A model generated the notes under the pieces. The model was not told the DNA's origin. It searched no databases and saw only the letters and a program-made list of their open reading frames with translations. A stretch of 64,000 nucleotides of DNA from Castellaniella sp. GTDB lineage: Bacteria > Pseudomonadota > Gammaproteobacteria > Burkholderiales > Burkholderiaceae_B. Made by a program: the position numbers and the translations under genes. The stretch covers positions 1-64,000 of the forward strand of contig JAHRWZ010000055.1 in the NCBI GenBank assembly GCA_019104865.1. The letters run 5' to 3'. Of this stretch, positions 15,794-24,287 are shown in pieces (the first letter of the stretch is position 1; each line of letters opens with the position of its first letter).

Positions 15794-16696
15794 TCACGCG
15801 CGTAACGGCCCGGCCTGATTGGCGGGGATCACCTGGATGATCCGGGCCGCACTGTCGGTGGCCGCCGCCAGCGCGGCCTGCGGCGCGGCGCCATCGGCCC
15901 AAGCATGCACGAAGGCCGAAGCAAAGGCATCGCCCGCGCCGATGGTGGACACTGCCGGCACCATTCGAGCCGGGTGAAAATGCCCGTCGGCGCCATCGTA
16001 AAACAAGGCTCCGCCAGATCCCAGTGTCACCAGGACGGCCTGCCCGGGCCGGTGGATCAGCCGCTGGGCCAGGCTTCGTGCCACTTCGGGCGACGGCGCG
16101 TCGGTGTTCAGGGATTCGTCGCCGCACAGCTTCGCCGCCTCGCGCGCGTTGACACACAGCAGGTCGGCCTGATCCCACAGACCATGCAGGGCTGCGGGAT
16201 CGGACAGCTGCCGCGCTCCCGGCGTGACGACCAGGCGGAATGGCCAAGGCGCTGGCAGGTCCGCCAGCGCGGCCTGCAGCCAGGATTGGGACTCCAGCGA
16301 CAAGCCCGTCACGTAGACGACATCCGCCTGCTGCAGATCGGGGAAGCCCTGCTCTCCGACCCAGGCGCTCGCGCCCCGCTGCGCATAGGCCCGCGCCGCG
16401 CCCGAATCGTCCACCATGACGACCGCCTTGCCGGTCGGCAGGATATGGTCCGGCATGGCGGCCCGGATCCCATGTCGCTGCAGTAGATCGCGCAGCAGGT
16501 CGCCCTCCAGATCCCTCCCCACACAGGCGTACACGCTCGTGCGCGCACCCCGCGCCGCGACATTCAGCGCCGCATTCACGGCGCCACCGCCGGCATACAG
16601 GCCAATGTGCTCGACGTCCTGCTTGGCCCCGCTCATGGGTCGGACACGGGAGACGACAATATCGACGATAGCGGCGCCGATGGTGGTGAATTGCAT
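15794..16696 (-). CDS. PfkB-family carbohydrate/nucleoside kinase
   Basis: 300 residues. It has the N-terminal signature GGGAVNAALN (36-45) and the C-terminal signature TIGAGDAFASAF near residue 250, whose Asp is the catalytic base. Members phosphorylate sugars or nucleosides with ATP. The sequence resembles ribokinase/pseudouridine-kinase types, but the substrate cannot be assigned. It stands alone, convergent with the metallo-hydrolase gene. Confidence 0.85.
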   Translation of the reverse strand: MQFTTIGAAIVDIVVSRVRPMSGAKQDVEHIGLYAGGGAVNAALNVAARGARTSVYACVGRDLEGDLLRDLLQRHGIRAAMPDHILPTGKAVVMVDDSGAARAYAQRGASAWVGEQGFPDLQQADVVYVTGLSLESQSWLQAALADLPAPWPFRLVVTPGARQLSDPAALHGLWDQADLLCVNAREAAKLCGDESLNTDAPSPEVARSLAQRLIHRPGQAVLVTLGSGGALFYDGADGHFHPARMVPAVSTIGAGDAFASAFVHAWADGAAPQAALAAATDSAARIIQVIPANQAGPLRA

Positions 16697-16781
16697 GGCG
16701 AGAGGGACTCCGGATGGCGGGACGCGACAAGACTAACCGGGCCCCCGTTCAATTGCAACAACAGGGATTGATACGACTGTC

Positions 16782-17627
16782 CTACACCAATCCGTTGAAG
16801 TCCGATGCGGCATGGCGTTCGCGCAAAGTCCCCTCGGCGGTGCGATTGACCAGCCTGCCCCGCCGTACGGCGGGGCGTTCCGCAATCTGATCCGCCCAGC
16901 GCAGAACATGTCGGTAGTCCTGCGCCGACAGGAACTCGGCCGCCCCGTACGTCTGCCCCAGCACCAGCCCGCCATACCAGGGCCAGATGGCGATATCGGC
17001 AATGGTATAGGCGTCGCCCGCGACAAATTCATGCTGTGCCAGACGCTGGTCCAGCACATCGAGCTGACGCTTGGTTTCCATGGCAAACCGGTTGATCGCG
17101 TATTCGATCTTGGTCGGCGCATAGACATAGAAATGCCCGAACCCGCCACCCACATACGGCGCGCTGCCCACTTGCCAGAACAGCCACGACAGGCATTCCA
17201 CCCGCGCGGCTGGCTCGGTTGGCAGGAAGGCGCGGAATTTTTCCGCCAGGTACAGCAGGATCGCACCGGATTCGAAGACGTTGACAGGCGCAGGGCCGCT
17301 GCGATCGACCAGCACCGGAATCTTGGAATTCGGATTGAGCGCCACGAAGCCGCTGCCAAACTGGTCGCCCTCGCCGATGCGGATCAGCCAGGCGTCGTAT
17401 TCGGCGCCGGTATGGCCGGCCGCGAGCAGTTCCTCGAGCATCACGGTGACCTTGATGCCATTGGGCGTGCCTTGGGAATACAGCTGCAGGGGATGATCGC
17501 CCACGGGCAGTACCTGCTCGTGCGTCGCCCCCGACACCGGACGATTGACGTTGGCAAACCGCCCACCGCTGGGCTTTTCCCAGGCCCAGACCTTGGGTGG
17601 AACGTATTCTGACGACTGACCGCTCAT
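16782..17627 (-). CDS. yghU: Glutathione-dependent disulfide-bond oxidoreductase, YghU-like
   Basis: 281 residues. N-terminal extension typical of the Nu-class (YPPPKVWxWxxxxGG pattern, here VPPKVWAWEKPSGGRFANVN), thioredoxin-like domain with NPNSKIPVL and ESGAILLYLAEK, and helical GST C-domain. E. coli YghU reduces disulfides with glutathione and lacks a catalytic Ser/Tyr. ATG 17625-17627 has AGGAG 8 nt upstream; a longer frame to 17693 is less likely. Confidence 0.9.
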   Translation of the reverse strand: MSGQSSEYVPPKVWAWEKPSGGRFANVNRPVSGATHEQVLPVGDHPLQLYSQGTPNGIKVTVMLEELLAAGHTGAEYDAWLIRIGEGDQFGSGFVALNPNSKIPVLVDRSGPAPVNVFESGAILLYLAEKFRAFLPTEPAARVECLSWLFWQVGSAPYVGGGFGHFYVYAPTKIEYAINRFAMETKRQLDVLDQRLAQHEFVAGDAYTIADIAIWPWYGGLVLGQTYGAAEFLSAQDYRHVLRWADQIAERPAVRRGRLVNRTAEGTLRERHAASDFNGLV

Positions 17628-17736
17628 TGCTCGACTCCTGCTGATGACCCCGGGAATCCGGCGTGACACGAAAATTCTACGCCACCGGGCCATTGCGGAG
17701 CCCGGCGAGCAGGCCGGGATCCCGTGCGGCTGACGT

Positions 17737-17934
17737 CTACCGACGGGACTTCAGCGAGCAGGTGTTGATGCCCAGCACGGCATACAACGGGCAGAACCGG
17801 AACAGTGCCGTGGCAATCGCAACCAGCCCCAGCCATCCCCACCATCCGATGGTGCCATTGGCAGCCAATACGATGAGCACCAGCCCAAGAATCAGGCGCA
17901 GGACGCGATCGATCGTTCCGACATTGAGTTTCAT
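17737..17934 (-). CDS. DUF2892 (YgaP transmembrane-like) protein
   Basis: 65 residues: MKLNVGTIDRVLRLILGLVL then two membrane helices and FRFCPLYAVLGINTC, the DUF2892 signature with two Cys. In other bacteria this unit is the membrane anchor of rhodanese YgaP; here it is free-standing. Function unknown. Confidence 0.85.
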   Translation of the reverse strand: MKLNVGTIDRVLRLILGLVLIVLAANGTIGWWGWLGLVAIATALFRFCPLYAVLGINTCSLKSRR

Positions 17935-18044
17935 ATACCCCCCATGAATGGATTCAGTGAATGCACAGCAACGACTATTTCAACACGGGGGGCACAACAC
18001 CGGTTTGCGCCATGTCAGATCCAGAGGGCGAATGCGCTGAATGC

Positions 18045-18263
18045 TCAATAATGCGGCGGACGCTCATCCTGCGGATTGCGGGCGCCCGGGCCGCCGTCCG
18101 GCGACTGCTGCTGGCGCAGGCCGGCCAGTTCCCGCGCCAGGACCTCGATCTGCTGTTGCTGGCGAAACACCGTCTGGTTCAGGCGATCCAGCAGATCTTC
18201 GGCATAGACAGACTTCAGCTCCAGTTCGACGATGCGCTTTTCCAGCGCGGCAACTTCATTCAT
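18045..18263 (-). CDS. slyX: SlyX family protein
   Basis: 72 residues. It is a short coiled coil (LEKRIVELELKSVYAEDLLD then LNQTVFRQQQQIEVLAREL) and a Pro-rich tail ending PPHY, matching SlyX. The molecular role is unknown. The frame reads upstream, but ATG 18261-18263 gives the family N-terminus. It lies 25 bp after the M20 hydrolase gene on the same strand. Confidence 0.88.
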   Translation of the reverse strand: MNEVAALEKRIVELELKSVYAEDLLDRLNQTVFRQQQQIEVLARELAGLRQQQSPDGGPGARNPQDERPPHY

Positions 18264-18288
18264 GGTCACGGCTCCAGGCAATCCGTCA

Positions 18289-19551
18289 TTACAGCACAGG
18301 GCCTGCGAGGAAATCCGCCAGCATGCCGGCCACGACCTGGGTCGCGCCTCGCAGATCGCCGAGTTCGATGTGCTCGTCGGCCTGCTTCGCCCGGGATTCC
18401 AGGACGGTGCGCGGACCAGCGCCGTACATGACGGTTGGAATCCCCTGCTCGGCATACAGGCGGGCATCGGCATATAGCGGCGTGCCGACCGCCGGAATGG
18501 CCTCGTCGAACACGGCCAGGGCATGCCGCCGCAGGCTGGCCACGAGCTTTTCGTGACCGGGCAGCGGCCGCAGAGCGCGGGCCAGGAGCAGGCGACGAAT
18601 CGTTACCGTAATGCCTGGCAGGCCCACGACCGCCGACTGGATGAAGCCCCGAACCTGCGCCTCTACCTGCTCCGGATCTTCTTCCGGAATCAGCCGGCGG
18701 TCCATCTTCAGGACCACCCGACCCGGCACGACGTTCGTGTTGGTGCCGCCTTCGATCCGGCCCACGATCATGGTGGGATTCGTGATGCCGTCGATCGCGG
18801 AATGAATCTCGTCCAGCGCCGCCGCCTGACGATAGACCTCGTCCAGGATACGGCTGGCCGCCCGCAGGGCATCGTGCCCTGTCTTGGGCGCCGAGCCATG
18901 CGTGGCCTTGCCCTCGACGGTGACCTCGAACTGCAGGCAGCCATTGTGAGCCGTCACCACGGCGTGGCTGAAACTGGCGCACAGGACGTAATCCGGCCGC
19001 GTCAGGCCATGTTCCAGCAGCCAGCCCGGCCCCTTCAGGCCGCCGAACTCCTCGTCGTAGGTGAAATGCAGTTCCACGGCGCCCTTCAACGCGGCGCCAC
19101 TGGCCTCCAGCGCCCGCACGGCATGCAGATAGGTCGTGAAATCGCTTTTGGACACGGCCGACGCGCGGCCGTACAGGCGGCCATCGATGACTTCGCCACC
19201 ATAGGGATCATGAGTCCAGCCCTCGCCGGGCGGCACCACGTCGCCATGCGCGTTCAGGGCGATCACCGGCCCGCCTGGCGCGTACAGGCGGCGCACGATC
19301 AGGTTGGTGATGCTTTGCATCCCGTAGGCCCGGATTTCATCATCGGGCACCGCGTGGCGTTCCACCTGCCAGCCCCAGCCCTCCAGGATCCCCGCGACGA
19401 CTTCGGCATGTGGCGCGCTGTTTCCCGGTGGTGTATCCGTGGGCACGGCCACCAACTGGCGCAACAACGCCACCTGATCGTCGAAATGATCGTCCACCCA
19501 GGCATTCAGGCGGGCGGACAGGAAGGAATCGGTGGATACGGTCGTATTCAT
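18289..19551 (-). CDS. M20 family metallohydrolase (ArgE/DapE type) of the urate locus
   Basis: 420 residues. NAHGDVVPPG supplies the first His and an Asp, TYDEEFGG the Glu-Glu pair, YADARLYAEQGIP another Asp, and ADEHIEL the last His. At the place of the usual YGRGxxDMKG, the sequence is LYGRASAVSKSDF, so the zinc-bridging Asp appears replaced by Val. It follows allantoicase in the same direction (44 bp gap), so a role with ureido- or acylamino intermediates of purine breakdown is likely but unproven. AGGAG lies 7 nt before ATG 19551. Confidence 0.82.
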   Translation of the reverse strand: MNTTVSTDSFLSARLNAWVDDHFDDQVALLRQLVAVPTDTPPGNSAPHAEVVAGILEGWGWQVERHAVPDDEIRAYGMQSITNLIVRRLYAPGGPVIALNAHGDVVPPGEGWTHDPYGGEVIDGRLYGRASAVSKSDFTTYLHAVRALEASGAALKGAVELHFTYDEEFGGLKGPGWLLEHGLTRPDYVLCASFSHAVVTAHNGCLQFEVTVEGKATHGSAPKTGHDALRAASRILDEVYRQAAALDEIHSAIDGITNPTMIVGRIEGGTNTNVVPGRVVLKMDRRLIPEEDPEQVEAQVRGFIQSAVVGLPGITVTIRRLLLARALRPLPGHEKLVASLRRHALAVFDEAIPAVGTPLYADARLYAEQGIPTVMYGAGPRTVLESRAKQADEHIELGDLRGATQVVAGMLADFLAGPVL

Positions 19552-19595
19552 CGGTGGTCTCCTGGATGCCGGGCGCCCGCGGACGCCCATGCCGA

Positions 19596-20636
19596 TCAAC
19601 GGGCCAGACGCCCCCAGATACGCACGCGGCTGATACCGCCGTCGGGAAACATGTTGACCCGAACGTGTGAGACCGGGCCGACCGGTGGCAAGACGGCACC
19701 TTCGTAGAAGTGCTGCTTGTCCATCTCGGTCTTCTGCTCGCCCAGGACCACAGGCCAGAACATGGCCTGCGTCACCAGCGACTGGTCGGTGGATTCATGG
19801 ACCAGCGCCCCCTGCACCGATACGCGATCCGGGTAATTACCCTTGAAGTGAGCGGTATCGATCTCGATCTTTTCAACCACGACCGGATGACCTAGTTCGA
19901 TGATGACCCAATCATTGCCGGGTTCGCGGCGGCGGCGCGTTTCCCAGCCGTCACCCATGTCGACCCCGCGGCCCGGCGTGAGCAGCGGCATGGGCGAACC
20001 GAAGTGGGAATCGTTGTAGGCCACGATGCGACCGCCGTTGGCCAGCGCCGAGACTTCATACAGCGCGCCCGGATCCTTCTGGTCCCAGTCGCAGGCCGGC
20101 TGGCCATACACGCGCAGGCGCGCCACGCCGCCGTCGGGGAAGATATTCAGACGCAGGTGCGTCCAGACGCGATCGTCCGCGATTTCGACGAAATGATGGG
20201 AATTTCCCTGCAGGGATTTTGCCGGAACGATCTCGACCCATTCAGTCCCGTCGTCGGGCTCGCCGTCGCAACGGGCGACCTGCACGGAGGCTGCCGGGGG
20301 AAAATTGCCGGTGAAATGGCTGGTGTTGATGTCCAGGCCCTTGATCGTGCCAGGCAGACCCAGCTTGACGATGGCGGTGTCGTTGCCGCCATTGCGGCGG
20401 CGCCGGGTTTCCCAGCCATCCATCCATTTCCCGTGATCGTCGAATTTACCGACGATGAAGACGGGTTCCGAATCCTGCAGCATGCGCTGCGCGCCGGCGA
20501 AAAATTCATCCGTGCAAGACAGGACCCGGGCCCCCAGCTTATCGCTGGCCAGGTTCGTGTGGCGGGTGGCAAACGGAGGCAGATCGACGGCAGGGACGTC
20601 GATCACGGTGCCGACGGGCAAATTGGGGGAAGCCAT
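19596..20636 (-). CDS. alc: Allantoicase
   Basis: 346 residues made of two tandem allantoicase repeats, each carrying DGWETRRRR (residues 73-81 and about 227-235) and an [16 protein letters not shown] strand. The enzyme hydrolyses allantoate to ureidoglycolate and urea. It lies between puuE and the M20 hydrolase on the same strand. Length matches family members. Confidence 0.93.
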   Translation of the reverse strand: MASPNLPVGTVIDVPAVDLPPFATRHTNLASDKLGARVLSCTDEFFAGAQRMLQDSEPVFIVGKFDDHGKWMDGWETRRRRNGGNDTAIVKLGLPGTIKGLDINTSHFTGNFPPAASVQVARCDGEPDDGTEWVEIVPAKSLQGNSHHFVEIADDRVWTHLRLNIFPDGGVARLRVYGQPACDWDQKDPGALYEVSALANGGRIVAYNDSHFGSPMPLLTPGRGVDMGDGWETRRRREPGNDWVIIELGHPVVVEKIEIDTAHFKGNYPDRVSVQGALVHESTDQSLVTQAMFWPVVLGEQKTEMDKQHFYEGAVLPPVGPVSHVRVNMFPDGGISRVRIWGRLAR

Positions 20637-20674
20637 GGTGTTACGCTCCAGAAATTCAGAAAAAACGCGGCGGA

Positions 20675-21604
20675 TCAGGTCGCCTTGAAGGGATGTTCCT
20701 TCACCCAGTGGTGCGCAATATCGGCCCGGGTGGCGACCCAGACGCGGTCGTGCTTCTGGATGTGATCCAGGAAACGCTGCAGACCGGCAAAGCGGCCCGG
20801 ACGACCGATCAGGCGGCAGTGCAGACCCACGGACATCATCTTCGGCGCGGTTTCACCTTCCGCGTACAGCACGTCAAAGGCGTCGCGCAGATAATGGAAG
20901 AAATGGTCGCCGGTGTTGAAGCCCTGCGGTGAGCCAAAACGCATGTCGTTGGTGTCCAGCGTGTAGGGCACGATCAACTGCGGATGCTTTTTCCCGCCGC
21001 CCAGGTCCACCTCGGTCCAGAACGGCAGATCGTCGCCGTAGTAATCAGCGTCATACAGGAATTTGCCTTCCTCGGCGACGATGCGCAGCGTATTGGGGCT
21101 GTCGCGCCCGGTATACCAACCGTCAGGGTGGCGGCCCAGCAGCTGCGTCACAATCTCGACGCAGCGCTGGAAATGTTCGCGTTCCACCGATTCGGGCGCG
21201 TTCTGGTAATGGATCCAGCGGTAGCCGTGGCAGGCGACCTCGTGACCCAGTTCGACGAAGGCGCGCGCGACCTCGGGGTTGCGCTCCAGCGCCATGCCCA
21301 CGCCGAACACGGTCAGCGGCAGGCCCCGGCGCTCAAACTCGCGCAGAATGCGCCAGACCCCGGCCCGCGAGCCGTATTCGTAGATGGATTCCATCGACAG
21401 GTGACGGTCGGGATAGACGGCCGCGCCGATGATTTCCGATAGGAACTGTTCAGACCCGGAGTCGCCGTGCAGCACGCAGTTTTCGCCGCCTTCTTCATAA
21501 TTGACGACGAACTGGACGGCCACGCGGGCCTGACCAGGCCAGTTTGCCTGCGGCGGGGTGCGGCCATAGCCGGCAAGGTCACGGGGGTAATGCGGATCGG
21601 TCAT
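20675..21604 (-). CDS. puuE: Allantoinase PuuE (polysaccharide-deacetylase fold)
   Basis: 309 residues. It begins [20 protein letters not shown], and carries [14 protein letters not shown] and the NodB-type [10 protein letters not shown] and YTGRDSPNT motifs of cofactor-independent allantoinase. It opens the allantoin ring to allantoate. No N- or C-terminal OHCU decarboxylase domain is fused, unlike several homologues. 38 bp before allantoicase, same strand. Confidence 0.92.
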   Translation of the reverse strand: MTDPHYPRDLAGYGRTPPQANWPGQARVAVQFVVNYEEGGENCVLHGDSGSEQFLSEIIGAAVYPDRHLSMESIYEYGSRAGVWRILREFERRGLPLTVFGVGMALERNPEVARAFVELGHEVACHGYRWIHYQNAPESVEREHFQRCVEIVTQLLGRHPDGWYTGRDSPNTLRIVAEEGKFLYDADYYGDDLPFWTEVDLGGGKKHPQLIVPYTLDTNDMRFGSPQGFNTGDHFFHYLRDAFDVLYAEGETAPKMMSVGLHCRLIGRPGRFAGLQRFLDHIQKHDRVWVATRADIAHHWVKEHPFKAT

Positions 21605-21629
21605 GAAGGGTTCTCCTGAAGAATGAACG

Positions 21630-22388
21630 TCAGCGCCGCACGCTGAAGGCTGACCAAGGATCGGGCGCGCCGTCGCCGGGTGCCTCCATCCGTTGTTCGC
21701 AGTCCTGTAAATGATGGTTCATGGCCGACTTCGCCTCTCGGGCGTCGCGCCGCCGGATGTGGGCCAGAATGTCCTGATGCTCGACATATGAGCAGGCGCT
21801 GCCTTCGGGGCTGCCGCCCAGGGCGATGATGAGCGTGGTGCGGGCGCACAGACCCGACAGCATGTCGGTCAGCACCTGGTTATCCAGCAGCCGCGCCAGT
21901 TCGACGTGAAAGGCGTTGGACAAACGAATCCAGCTGATACGGTCGCCCTGTTCGTACGCGCGCCTTTCCCGGTCCACCATGTCATCCAGCGGCGCCAGGC
22001 GTGATTCCAGGTCGTCAAGCGCCACCAACTGGTCGATCGTGATGTTTTCCAGGGCGCGGCGCATGGCGAACACGTCGCGCACTTCCTTCGGAGTAGCCTG
22101 CCAGACACGCGCACCACGGTTCGGCTCGATCAGCACGATCTTGTCGTAGGCCAGCCGCGCCAGGGCGGCCCGCACGGTGCTGCGCGAGCAGTCAAAGATC
22201 GAACACAGGGTGGCCTCGGTCAGCTTGGCCCCAGGCAGCAGACGGCGGTCCATGGCGGCATCAAAGATCTCGTTATAGACACGGTCCACATCAGACGGGC
22301 TGTCGGCGCGTTTCGGATTGCGCAGAGACGACGCCCGGGGAGCACGCAGATCCGGTGAGACGCCTCTTGAAGGTTTCAACTTGAGCAT
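21630..22388 (-). CDS. GntR-family (FCD) regulator of urate degradation
   Basis: 252 residues. Winged helix about 45-110 (LTEATLCSIFDCSRSTVRAALARLAYDKIV), then an all-helical FCD ligand domain. ATG 22386-22388 was chosen because the upstream frame crosses the operators and promoter. It is the first gene of the leftward puuE-alc-M20 transcript and divergent from uraH-puuD. Two palindromes in the shared promoter region are its probable binding sites, so it likely represses both directions until a purine intermediate binds. Confidence 0.85.
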   Translation of the reverse strand: MLKLKPSRGVSPDLRAPRASSLRNPKRADSPSDVDRVYNEIFDAAMDRRLLPGAKLTEATLCSIFDCSRSTVRAALARLAYDKIVLIEPNRGARVWQATPKEVRDVFAMRRALENITIDQLVALDDLESRLAPLDDMVDRERRAYEQGDRISWIRLSNAFHVELARLLDNQVLTDMLSGLCARTTLIIALGGSPEGSACSYVEHQDILAHIRRRDAREAKSAMNHHLQDCEQRMEAPGDGAPDPWSAFSVRR

Positions 22389-22420
22389 CGGTATGAACGA
22401 TTCAGAATCGGCTGCAATGA

Positions 22421-22437
22421 TCAACAAAAATTGTTGA
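22421..22437. promoter_or_regulatory. Operator O1 of the urate locus
   Basis: TCAACAA-AAA-TTGTTGA, 7-bp perfect arms. It overlaps the -35 box of the rightward promoter and lies just past the -10 of the leftward one. Confidence 0.7.
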
Positions 22438-22462
22438 CAATTATTGGGGATCACGCCAGAAT
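22434..22462 (+). promoter_or_regulatory. Promoter of uraH-puuD
   Basis: -35 TTGACA (22434-22439, perfect consensus), 17-bp spacer, -10 CAGAAT (22457-22462). Confidence 0.65.
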
Positions 22463-22468
22463 CGTCAA
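22440..22468 (-). promoter_or_regulatory. Promoter of the gntR-puuE-alc transcript
   Basis: On the minus strand: -35 TTGACG (22463-22468), 17-bp spacer, -10 AATAAT (22440-22445). It overlaps the rightward promoter face to face. Confidence 0.6.
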
Positions 22469-22485
22469 CACAAATTGTTGACGAT
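22461..22485. promoter_or_regulatory. Operator O2 of the urate locus
   Basis: ATCGTCAACA-CAAAT-TGTTGACGAT, 10-bp perfect arms. It overlaps the -10 of the rightward promoter and the -35 of the leftward one; centre-to-centre distance from O1 is 44 bp. Confidence 0.75.
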
Positions 22486-22654
22486 CTGTCGGCCCTTGGG
22501 GTTATACGCTTTCGCATACCACCCAAACCCGACGCAAACCATCCTGCCCCGAGGCCATCCGCTCTCATGCGGTCGCCTCGCGAACCGGTGCCACGCACCG
22601 GGACGGCCAGACCGGGGGCCATACTGGCGGGATACTGACCGGGGATTCAATCTC

Positions 22655-23008
22655 ATGGGAAAACTTTCCACCCATGTCCTGGACACCGTTCACGGTGTGC
22701 CGGCTCAGGGCGTTGCCCTGGAACTCTATCGCCTGGACGGCGAAACCCGCACCCTGCTCACACAGACGGCCACCAACCAAGACGGCCGCTGTGACGCGCC
22801 CCTGCTCAGCGGCGACGCGCTGACCAAGGGCACCTACGAGCTGGTCTTCCATGCCGGAGACTACTTCGCCCGCAAGGGCATCAGCCTGCCCGAACCACGC
22901 TTCGTCGACATCGTCGTCCTGCGCTTCGGCATCGCCCACCCGGAACAGAACTATCACGTTCCCCTGGTGGTCACGCCGTGGACCTGGTCCACGTACCGCG
23001 GCAGCTGA
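22655..23008 (+). CDS. uraH: 5-hydroxyisourate hydrolase
   Basis: 117 residues, transthyretin-like fold. It starts GKLSTHVLDTVHGVPA and ends with the family tetrapeptide YRGS. It hydrolyses 5-hydroxyisourate, the product of urate oxidation, to OHCU. First gene of the rightward transcript, 51 bp before puuD. Confidence 0.95.
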   Translation: MGKLSTHVLDTVHGVPAQGVALELYRLDGETRTLLTQTATNQDGRCDAPLLSGDALTKGTYELVFHAGDYFARKGISLPEPRFVDIVVLRFGIAHPEQNYHVPLVVTPWTWSTYRGS

Positions 23009-23059
23009 TCAAGAAGATACGTCCCACCCCCATCGAATACAAGAAGAGGAGACCTCGCC

Positions 23060-24277
23060 ATGGAAGGCTTTTTCCTGGAATATGGCAATCTGCTGCTGCG
23101 CTGGCTGCACGTGATCGCCGCCATCGCCTGGATCGGCGAATCGATCTATTTCGTCATGCTGGACCTGAGCCTGCATGCCCCCAAGGGCGAACTCAGCAAG
23201 AAACTGGGCGTCCACGGTGAAATGTGGGCCGTGCACGGCGGCGGCTTCTACCACAACCAAAAATACCTGACCAATCCGGCCGAGCTGCCCGACGACCTGC
23301 ACTGGTCATTCTGGAAGGCCTACACCACCTGGCTGTCAGGTTTTGGCCTGTTCATGCTGCTGTACCTGCTGAAGGCGGACATCTACTTGGTCAACCCCGC
23401 CAGCCCCTGGGAATGGGCACGCCAGATGACCGGCGTGGAAGCCGGCACACTGGCCGTGCTGTTCCTGGTGGTGGGCTACAACGTGTATTCGCGCCTTTGC
23501 CGCATCATCAGCCCCACCGTCAACCACGACGGCTGGCTGAGCGCCGCCGTCGGCGTGATGATGATCATCACTGCCTGGCTGACCAGCCAGATCTTCCCGG
23601 GCCGCGCGGCATTCCTGATCACGGGCGCCCTGATGGCCACCTGCATGTCGGCCAACGTGTTCTTCTGGATCATCCCGGGCCAGCGGCGCATGGTCAACGC
23701 CCTGAAAGCCGGTAAAAAGCCCAACCCTCTGGATGGCGCCTGGGGCAAGCAGCGGTCGGTGCACAACACCTATTTCACGCTGCCGGTGATTTTCCTGATG
23801 CTCAGCAACCACTATTCGTTCACGTATTCGAACCCGCATGCGTGGCTGATCATGGTGCTGTTCATCTTCGCCGGCGCGGCGATCCGCCAGTACTTCGTGC
23901 TGCGCCACACGGGTAAGAACGACCTGAGCTACCCCGCCGCCGGCATCGTCATGCTGGCCCTGATCGGCTGGATCGCGGCCCCGGCGCCGGACGCGTCCCA
24001 GGCCGCCGGCCAAGCGAGCAGTGCGTCATCGGCCGTGACGGTCGGCCAGGTCCACGGCATCGTGACCTCGCGCTGCGTGGAATGCCATTCCGCCAAGCCG
24101 ACACAGGCGGGCTTTGCCGCCGCCCCGGCCGGCATCATGCTGGACACCAACGCGGAGATCATCCAGCACGCTGTGAAGATCAAGGAAGTGGTCGGCAACA
24201 AGTACATGCCGCTGGCCAACCTGACGCAGATGACCGACGCCGAACGCGCCGTGATCGCGGCCTGGAACGGGAAGTAA
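23060..24277 (+). CDS. puuD: Membrane urate oxidase/hydroxylase PuuD with C-terminal cytochrome c
   Basis: 405 residues. Residues 1-300 carry about eight membrane helices, starting GNLLLRWLHVIAAIAWIGES, the urate hydroxylase domain. A C-terminal domain has CxxCH at residues 339-343 (CVECH) and a distal Met (YMPLANLTQMT). It oxidises urate to 5-hydroxyisourate and passes electrons to the respiratory chain, unlike cofactor-free uricase. It is convergent with the pilus operon, only 10 bp away, without a recognisable terminator between them. Confidence 0.93.
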   Translation: MEGFFLEYGNLLLRWLHVIAAIAWIGESIYFVMLDLSLHAPKGELSKKLGVHGEMWAVHGGGFYHNQKYLTNPAELPDDLHWSFWKAYTTWLSGFGLFMLLYLLKADIYLVNPASPWEWARQMTGVEAGTLAVLFLVVGYNVYSRLCRIISPTVNHDGWLSAAVGVMMIITAWLTSQIFPGRAAFLITGALMATCMSANVFFWIIPGQRRMVNALKAGKKPNPLDGAWGKQRSVHNTYFTLPVIFLMLSNHYSFTYSNPHAWLIMVLFIFAGAAIRQYFVLRHTGKNDLSYPAAGIVMLALIGWIAAPAPDASQAAGQASSASSAVTVGQVHGIVTSRCVECHSAKPTQAGFAAAPAGIMLDTNAEIIQHAVKIKEVVGNKYMPLANLTQMTDAERAVIAAWNGK

Positions 24278-24287
24278 AAGCGCGGTT

